Assembly (NCBI RefSeq): GCF_000764225.1
Contig: NZ_JQED01000015.1
Coordinates: 368,192 to 432,191, forward strand
DNA from: Colwellia psychrerythraea
GTDB taxonomy: Bacteria; Pseudomonadota; Gammaproteobacteria; Enterobacterales; Alteromonadaceae
Direction: 5' to 3'
Length of the DNA: 64,000 nt
Shown here in pieces: positions 59,022-64,000 of this stretch; position 1 is the stretch's first letter, and each line of letters starts with the position of its first letter. The notes beneath the pieces were generated by a model. That model was not told the DNA's origin, searched no databases, and saw only the letters and a list, made by a program, of their open reading frames with translations. The position numbers and the translations under genes are program-made.

Positions 59022-59475
59022 AACATTTTCAGAGCTATCACTTAATCAATTATATGATGTACTAAAACTACGGGTTGATGTTTTTGTTGTTGAACAAACC
59101 TGCTTCTATCCTGATCTAGATAGTGATAAAGATGTGCTTGATAGACACCCTCAAACGTTACACCTACTAGGTTATCAAGAAGAGCAGCTTGTTGCTTATT
59201 TACGGATATTGCCAAAGGGACAAAGTTACCCAGGATATATCAGTATTGGACGAGTGGTAACAGCATCTCAAGCAAGAGGAGCAGGCTTAGGACACGAGTT
59301 GATGTTAGAAGGTATATCTCGCTGTCAAAAACACTTCCCTAAAGAAGGGATTAAAATCTCAGCACAGCAACATTTAAAAGGCTATTATCAGCAATATGGC
59401 TTCATTCAAGCATCAGAAATGTACTTAGAAGATAACATACCTCACATTGCTATGATCCGCCAATTCAGAGACTAA
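58993..59475 (+). CDS. elaA: ElaA-family GNAT acetyltransferase
   Basis: 160 aa. Single GNAT domain: LRVDVFVVEQTCFYPDLDSDKD is the ElaA opening motif, AYLRILPKG strand beta-4, and the acetyl-CoA loop RVVTASQARGAGLGHELM (R-x-x-G-x-G/A). C-terminal YYQQYGF block is typical of the fold. Substrate unknown for the family. No separate RBS is obvious; translation is likely coupled to the overlapping upstream gene. Confidence 0.88.
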   Translation: MTTKTTWQTKTFSELSLNQLYDVLKLRVDVFVVEQTCFYPDLDSDKDVLDRHPQTLHLLGYQEEQLVAYLRILPKGQSYPGYISIGRVVTASQARGAGLGHELMLEGISRCQKHFPKEGIKISAQQHLKGYYQQYGFIQASEMYLEDNIPHIAMIRQFRD

Positions 59476-59492
59476 ATTGCAAGCCTAAAAAC

Positions 59493-59521
59493 AAAAAAAC
59501 TCGCTTACGCGAGTTTTTAAT
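59493..59521. terminator. Bidirectional terminator between elaA and adk
   Basis: AAAAAACTCGC, loop TTAC, GCGAGTTTTT with T/A tracts on both strands, between convergent genes. Confidence 0.88.
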
Positions 59522-59540
59522 TTAAGCTAACAGTTATAAT

Positions 59541-60227
<687 letters not shown>

Positions 60228-60357
60228 TTACCTTTAGTCGATAGCATAAATTTTCATTTGATCGAACAAAGGTAATATTTCTTATCTTAATAATTAAGTC
60301 GGCTGACACTATACAAGTTAGGCTATGTGCAAACAAGTGGTGAAAGGCTCGATTGAT

Positions 60358-60396
60358 CAAAAAAGGAGGTGTTTCATGCATGAAACCCTCCTTTTT
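60358..60396 (-). terminator. htpG terminator
   Basis: AAAAGGAGG...GTTTCA, loop around ATGCAT, TGAAAC...CCTCCTTTTT. On the minus strand it is followed by T residues, 43 bp past htpG. Confidence 0.9.
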
Positions 60397-60439
60397 AAGA
60401 CTAAAGTACTAGCTAAATATTACATTTAGACTGTATATT

Positions 60440-62401
60440 TTACTTAGTTAGACTTAGCATCAACTTATTCAAGCGAGAAACGAAGCTTGCTGGATCTTTT
60501 AAACTACCGCGCTCAGCTAACATTGCTTGTTCAAATAAAACTTCAACCCATTGATTGAATCTATCATCATCTTGCTCATCTGCTACATGCTTAACTAATG
60601 CATGCTCACCATTGATCTCAAAGATAGGTAAAGTATCAGGTACTTCTTGGCCAACCGATGCCATTAGCTTAGCCATTTGGCTACTCATATCGTCTTCATC
60701 AGCAACGATACAGGCAGGAGAGTCAGTTAAACGTTGAGATAGCTTAACTTCTTTAACTTTGCCTTCTAAACTCGTTTTAATACGCTTAACAACAGAATCA
60801 TATTCTTTCTCAAGTTTCTCTTGAGCTTCTTTAGTTTCTGCATCATCCATATCACCTAGATCTAAACCGCCACGGGTAACTGACTGTAATTGCTTACCAT
60901 CAAACTCTGTTAAATGGCTTACTAACCACTCATCTATGCGATCTGACATTAACAATACTTCAATGCCCTTTTTACGGAAAACTTCCAGATGAGGACTGTT
61001 TTTAGCTGCTTCGAAACTATCGGCAACAACAAAATAAATTTTGTCCTGACCTTCTTTCATACGTTCGATATATGAAGCTAGAGATACATTTTGTGTAGAT
61101 GAGTCTTCTTGCGTAGAAGCAAAACGTAATAAACCTGCAACTTGCTCTTTATTAGCGTGATCTTCAGCCGGACCTTCTTTTAATACTTGACCAAACTCAT
61201 CCCAAAACCCTTGGTACTTATCTGCATCATTTTTACCTAGCTTCTCAAGCATTTTTAATACACGCTTAGTACAACCTTTACGGATAGCTTGAGTTATCTT
61301 GTTATCTTGTAATATTTCACGAGAAACATTTAGAGGTAAATCATTAGAATCTAACAGACCCTTTACAAAACGTAAGTATGTAGGCATGAACTGCTCAGCA
61401 TCATCCATAATAAATACACGTTGTACAAACAGCTTCAATCCATGCTGTTTTTCACGGTTGTACATATCAAATGGTGCTTTTGTAGGTACATATAAAAGAG
61501 AAGTATATTCAGTCTTTCCTTCAACTTTGTTATGTTCCCATAAAAGAGGGTCACCAAAATCATGAGAAACATGTTTATAAAATTCTTTATACTCTTCTTC
61601 TGTTACATCTGCTTTTTCTCGCGTCCATAAAGCAGTAGCCTTATTTACAGCTTCCCATAACGCAGGGACAGCATCTACGGCTTCAACAGCAGGAACAGTT
61701 ACTTTACCTTCTTCATCTTTAACTTCTTCAACTGCCTCTACCGCTGGCACTTCAGCTGTTAACATCTCTACTGAAACTGAAATATGATCTGAGTATTTAG
61801 TTACAATAGACTTTAAGCGCCAATCATCTGCATATTCAGATTCATCTTCTTTTAAATGAAGAATAATGTCAGTACCACGATTTAGTTTTTCAATTTTAGC
61901 TGTAGTAAACTCACCTTCACCTGCACTTATCCACTCGACACCGTCTGCGGCATTGTCACCCGCTTTACGCGTGCGAACAGTTACTTTATCAGCAACAATA
62001 AATGCAGAATAAAAACCAACACCAAATTGGCCGATAAGTTGCGAGTCTGATGCTTGATCACCAGATAATTGAGAAAAGAACTCAGCAGTACCTGATTTAG
62101 CAATGGTACCAAGATGCTCAATAACATCTTCATGGTTCATACCGACACCATTATCTGAAATGGTAACCGTGTTATTTTCTTTATCACAACTCACACGAAC
62201 ACGTAAGTCACCATCATTTTCATAAAGAGCATTGTCTGATAATGCTTTGAAGCGTAGCTTGTCTGCGGCATCTGCAGCATTTGATACTAACTCACGTAAA
62301 AATATTTCTTTATTTGAATATAGTGAGTGGATCATTAATTGTAATAGTTGTTTTACTTCGGTTTGAAACCCGTGAGTTTCTACTTGATTAGCTTCAGACA
62401 T
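60440..62401 (-). CDS. htpG: Molecular chaperone HtpG (Hsp90)
   Basis: Cytoplasmic ATP-dependent chaperone. 653 aa against 624 in E. coli. N-terminal ATPase: [55 protein letters not shown]. Middle domain: [42 protein letters not shown], with the catalytic-loop Arg. An insertion at about 210-245 between N and M domains has two VPAVEAV repeats joined by [12 protein letters not shown]. coli lacks it. CAGGAGA RBS. Standard chaperone otherwise. Confidence 0.97.
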   Translation of the reverse strand: MSEANQVETHGFQTEVKQLLQLMIHSLYSNKEIFLRELVSNAADAADKLRFKALSDNALYENDGDLRVRVSCDKENNTVTISDNGVGMNHEDVIEHLGTIAKSGTAEFFSQLSGDQASDSQLIGQFGVGFYSAFIVADKVTVRTRKAGDNAADGVEWISAGEGEFTTAKIEKLNRGTDIILHLKEDESEYADDWRLKSIVTKYSDHISVSVEMLTAEVPAVEAVEEVKDEEGKVTVPAVEAVDAVPALWEAVNKATALWTREKADVTEEEYKEFYKHVSHDFGDPLLWEHNKVEGKTEYTSLLYVPTKAPFDMYNREKQHGLKLFVQRVFIMDDAEQFMPTYLRFVKGLLDSNDLPLNVSREILQDNKITQAIRKGCTKRVLKMLEKLGKNDADKYQGFWDEFGQVLKEGPAEDHANKEQVAGLLRFASTQEDSSTQNVSLASYIERMKEGQDKIYFVVADSFEAAKNSPHLEVFRKKGIEVLLMSDRIDEWLVSHLTEFDGKQLQSVTRGGLDLGDMDDAETKEAQEKLEKEYDSVVKRIKTSLEGKVKEVKLSQRLTDSPACIVADEDDMSSQMAKLMASVGQEVPDTLPIFEINGEHALVKHVADEQDDDRFNQWVEVLFEQAMLAERGSLKDPASFVSRLNKLMLSLTK

Positions 62402-62628
62402 GTAAAAATATCTCCTGTAAAAGAATAAAATATACTTTTGTAAAAGTTGTTAGAAAGTATGTGGGGTTGGGGATTTGAAATTCAAGGGAGAACGGTAATT
62501 GCTGAACAATTGATAAGAAGAAATTCAATAAACTAATGATTATTCAACTTAATGGCTGATGTTATTAGTTGACTATTTTTTTACACCAAGCAAAATCAAA
62601 AGGGTAGTAACAAAAGAATTAAATTCAA

Positions 62629-62671
62629 AGTTAAAAAGAAAAATGCCGGAGTAGATTAGCCTACTCCGGCA
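62629..62671 (-). terminator. Strong leftward terminator, probable final stop of the rRNA operon
   Basis: TGCCGGAGTAG (62644-62654), loop ATTAGC, CTACTCCGGCA (62661-62671). On the minus strand TTTTTCTTTTT follows. The nearest upstream genes on that strand are the 5S gene and its degenerate relatives. Confidence 0.75.
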
Positions 62672-62996
62672 ATGAATACTTGCGGCAAATGATTGACAGA
62701 TCAGGTTTACCAAAAAGTATACAGTTATTAATTTGTTGCTTAGGGAGTAAACCACAATTTATTAACCGACTCACATTAACTTATAGTGTCTGCATTACAA
62801 ACAGCTTATTTCTCATATACTATTACTATTTAGCATAACTAATCAAGTAAAATGAATATATATTCCCACAACAAAAGACACAAATGCACGTAAGTTACAG
62901 TAATATATAGTTTTACTAGCTAAATAATTTTTTAAAAACTGCTTTGTGAATTATATATTTATTAATGAATCCACCAATAAACTGATTAACTATTAT

Positions 62997-63028
62997 GTGT
63001 TTAACTTCTATTAATAGAAGTTAAACAC
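62997..63028. repeat. 32-bp perfect palindrome
   Basis: GTGTTTAACTTCTATT joined directly to AATAGAAGTTAAACAC, no mismatches and no spacer. It could extrude a cruciform or fold as RNA on either strand. No terminal T tract. Confidence 0.6.
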
Positions 63029-63154
63029 TGACCATTTGGGTTTAGATCATATAAGTAAGCTCCATCAGCGCAAAAGCTTTGATATAGTTCTCCGTACATA
63101 TATAAATACCAGAAAGTGACAATACAGATTTCACATAATTTAGTAGAAAGTGAA

Positions 63155-63259
63155 GTTTAGCAATGCCCTGCTACGCTCACATGAGCTTTACTGCGACATA
63201 AATCACACTGCTCTTACATAAAGAGAAAACACCCACACGCTTATTACAGCACTATTATC
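63155..63259 (-). pseudogene. Degenerate 5S rRNA-like unit 1
   Basis: In plus-strand reading it opens GTTTAGCAATGCCC, ctacGCTCACATG, and ends with ACAGCACTATTATC, matching both ends of the intact 5S at 63781-63896 (which has GTTTAGCAATGTCC and ACAGCGCTATTGTC). The centre has diverged and shortened. Very similar to unit 2. Confidence 0.6.
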
Positions 63260-63260
63260 T

Positions 63261-63307
63261 TGTGCGATTGAAATCCCGCCTACTGTAGGCGAGAATTTAT
63301 TCGCGCA
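63261..63307 (-). repeat. Double-stem hairpin of unit 1
   Basis: TGTGCGA (63261-63267) faces TCGCGCA (63301-63307), with one mismatch, enclosing CGCCTAC/GTAGGCG. The same element recurs at 63511-63557. Confidence 0.55.
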
Positions 63308-63335
63308 TATTCGTTGTTGTTTTAAATCCCAGACA

Positions 63336-63368
63336 GCAAAAAGCCCGTCACTTTCGAAACGGGCTTCT
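63336..63368 (-). terminator. rRNA-array terminator 1
   Basis: AAGCCCGT (63341-63348) with ACGGGCTT (63359-63366); leftward tail TTTTTGC. Confidence 0.82.
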
Positions 63369-63388
63369 CTTATTTATTAGAGAGTGAA

Positions 63389-63509
63389 GTTTAGCAATGT
63401 CCTACGCTCACATGGGCTTTACTGCGACATAAGTCACACTTCCCACGCGTATCCACACTGCTCTGACATAAAGCGAAAACACCCATACGCTTATTACAGC
63501 GCTATTATC
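63389..63509 (-). pseudogene. Degenerate 5S rRNA-like unit 2
   Basis: 121 nt, about the length of 5S. Plus-strand reading starts GTTTAGCAATGTCCTAC then GCTCACATGGG and finishes ACAGCGCTATTATC, both matching intact 5S; the interior retains only scattered matches (CACACT, CCCACGCG). It could not fold as normal 5S. Confidence 0.65.
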
Positions 63510-63510
63510 T

Positions 63511-63557
63511 TGCGCGATTGAAATCCCGCCTACAGTTGGCGGGAATTTATTCGCGCA
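63511..63557 (-). repeat. Double-stem hairpin of unit 2
   Basis: Outer TGCGCGA (63511-63517)/TCGCGCA (63551-63557) and inner AAATCCCGCC (63521-63530)/GGCGGGAATTT (63538-63548). Nearly the same sequence as 63261-63307; compensating changes in the inner stem (CTACTGTAG against CTACAGTTG) are partial. Confidence 0.6.
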
Positions 63558-63585
63558 TATTCGTATTGTGTTAAATCCCAGAAAG

Positions 63586-63616
63586 CAAAAAGCCCGACTC
63601 AAATGAGTCGGGCTTC
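63586..63616 (-). terminator. rRNA-array terminator 2
   Basis: AGCCCGACTCA (63591-63601) with TGAGTCGGGCT (63604-63614); leftward tail TTTTGC. Confidence 0.87.
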
Positions 63617-63638
63617 TCATTATTTAGTAGAGAGTGAA

Positions 63639-63713
63639 GTTTAGCAATGCCCTACGCTCACATGGGCATGTCTAATACAAGTCACACTACCCTTCGCGCA
63701 TCTGCGATTCACT
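63639..63713 (-). pseudogene. Degenerate 5S rRNA-like unit 3 (3' part only)
   Basis: Plus-strand reading GTTTAGCAATGCCCTAC, GCTCACATGGG, CACACTACC, GCGCA, CTGCG, CACT follows the 3' two-thirds of 5S (reverse complement) with a 10-nt insertion in the middle; the 5' third is absent. The unit lies directly beyond terminator 3. Confidence 0.65.
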
Positions 63714-63738
63714 CACAAGGTTTTAGAAAGTCAGAAAG

Positions 63739-63769
63739 CAAAAAACCCGTAGCGTAAGCTACGGGTTTC
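63739..63769 (-). terminator. rRNA operon terminator 3, directly after the intact 5S
   Basis: AAACCCGTAGC (63743-63753), loop GTAA, GCTACGGGTTT (63758-63768); leftward tail TTTTTTGC. 12 bp beyond the 5S gene. Confidence 0.92.
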
Positions 63770-63780
63770 TTTAATTAGAA

Positions 63781-63896
63781 GTTTAGCAATGTCCTACTCT
63801 CACATGGGAACTCCCACACTACCATCGGCGCAACTGCGTTTCACTTCTGAGTTCGGAATGGAGTCAGGTGGGACCACAGCGCTATTGTCGCTAAAC
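63781..63896 (-). rRNA. rrf: 5S ribosomal RNA
   Basis: 116 nt on the minus strand. The 5' end GTTTAGCGACAATAGCGCTG and 3' end GGACATTGCTAAAC pair as helix I. The conserved CCGAACTCAGAAGTGAAACG loop and the GCGCCGATGGTAGTGTGGG segment are present. It is the last gene of a leftward rrn operon whose 23S lies beyond the right edge. Confidence 0.96.
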
Positions 63897-64000
63897 AAAA
63901 AGGGTACAATCTAGAAAATCGATATAAACAGTATTCAATCTACGTAAAGTATTTCAAGTAACACGTTAAGTACGTGATTTTACATTGTTGTAATTTGTCA
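63897..64000 (-). other. 23S-5S spacer
   Basis: 104 bp without a gene. No 23S 3' end is recognisable, so it is the spacer between 5S and a 23S gene beyond the window. Confidence 0.6.

Larger units (their letters stand above)
62402..63154. other. 753-bp non-coding region between htpG and the 5S-like array
   Basis: No convincing gene. Holds the htpG promoter, a strong leftward terminator-type hairpin (62629-62671) and the 32-bp palindrome at 62997-63028. Likely the run-out region of the rRNA operon. Confidence 0.5.

Noticed and set aside
62573..62755. 60-codon leftward frame near the final terminator
   Set aside because: It spans the strong hairpin at 62644-62671 and has no RBS.
63408..63620. 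70-codon leftward frame inside the 5S-like array
   Set aside because: It runs through a terminator and a degenerate 5S unit; chance frame.
63155..63770. CRISPR-like direct repeats
   Set aside because: The repeats are long, few and unequal, and resemble 5S ends and terminators; no regular spacers and no cas genes.

Overview
The window looks like chromosomal DNA of a marine, probably cold-adapted gammaproteobacterium close to Colwellia (Colwelliaceae, Alteromonadales). This is inferred from the AT-rich composition, the gene content (divided gcv locus, tkt-epd-pgk-fba, complete his operon with a His-rich leader, EttA, YoaA, ElaA, HtpG) and the 5S rRNA sequence. No phage, intact insertion sequence or CRISPR array is visible.

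Layout. 1-9.9 kb is a glycine locus: a leftward gcvT (cut by the window edge), a Na+/amino-acid symporter and an XRE-cupin regulator, then rightward glyA-gcvH-gcvP and a porin. Two copies of a GTTTCC-N4-GGAAAC dyad mark the promoters on either side of the regulator. 10-18 kb holds an FKBP isomerase, a lipoprotein, an ECF sigma / membrane partner / periplasmic coiled-coil operon, adhP, a second porin, a TauE/SafE permease and decayed gene fragments. 18.3-32.6 kb is the most interesting part. A leftward operon (aldehyde dehydrogenase, divergent M19 protein, BCCT transporter, RidA) faces a LysR regulator. A chemoreceptor follows, then a rightward operon (569-aa unknown protein, DUF3726-like protein, FdhD, YdeP-type formate dehydrogenase-like oxidoreductase). 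A 34-bp element matching at 32 positions lies in the LysR/dehydrogenase intergenic region and again upstream of the second operon. I therefore propose one LysR regulon that imports and breaks down a nitrogenous osmolyte and oxidises the formate or another small product.

32.9-50.2 kb contains a 45-aa membrane peptide with its own terminator, a hybrid-kinase-like sensor lacking its phospho-accepting histidine, the tkt-epd-pgk-fba central carbon genes, a DUF481 outer membrane protein, a lipoprotein, a solute-binding protein, ettA, a PilZ protein, a GcvR-like ACT protein and yoaA. 50.4-58.3 kb is the attenuated histidine operon hisL-G-D-C-B-H-A-F-IE. 58.3-62.4 kb carries a solute-binding-protein remnant, a DUF6559-like protein, elaA, adk and htpG. 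The right edge is the 3' end of a leftward rRNA operon: one intact 5S gene followed by three degenerate 5S-like units, each preceded in transcription by its own terminator.

Limits: all family assignments come from reading the sequences and from memory of the families. No database search, alignment or folding program was run.
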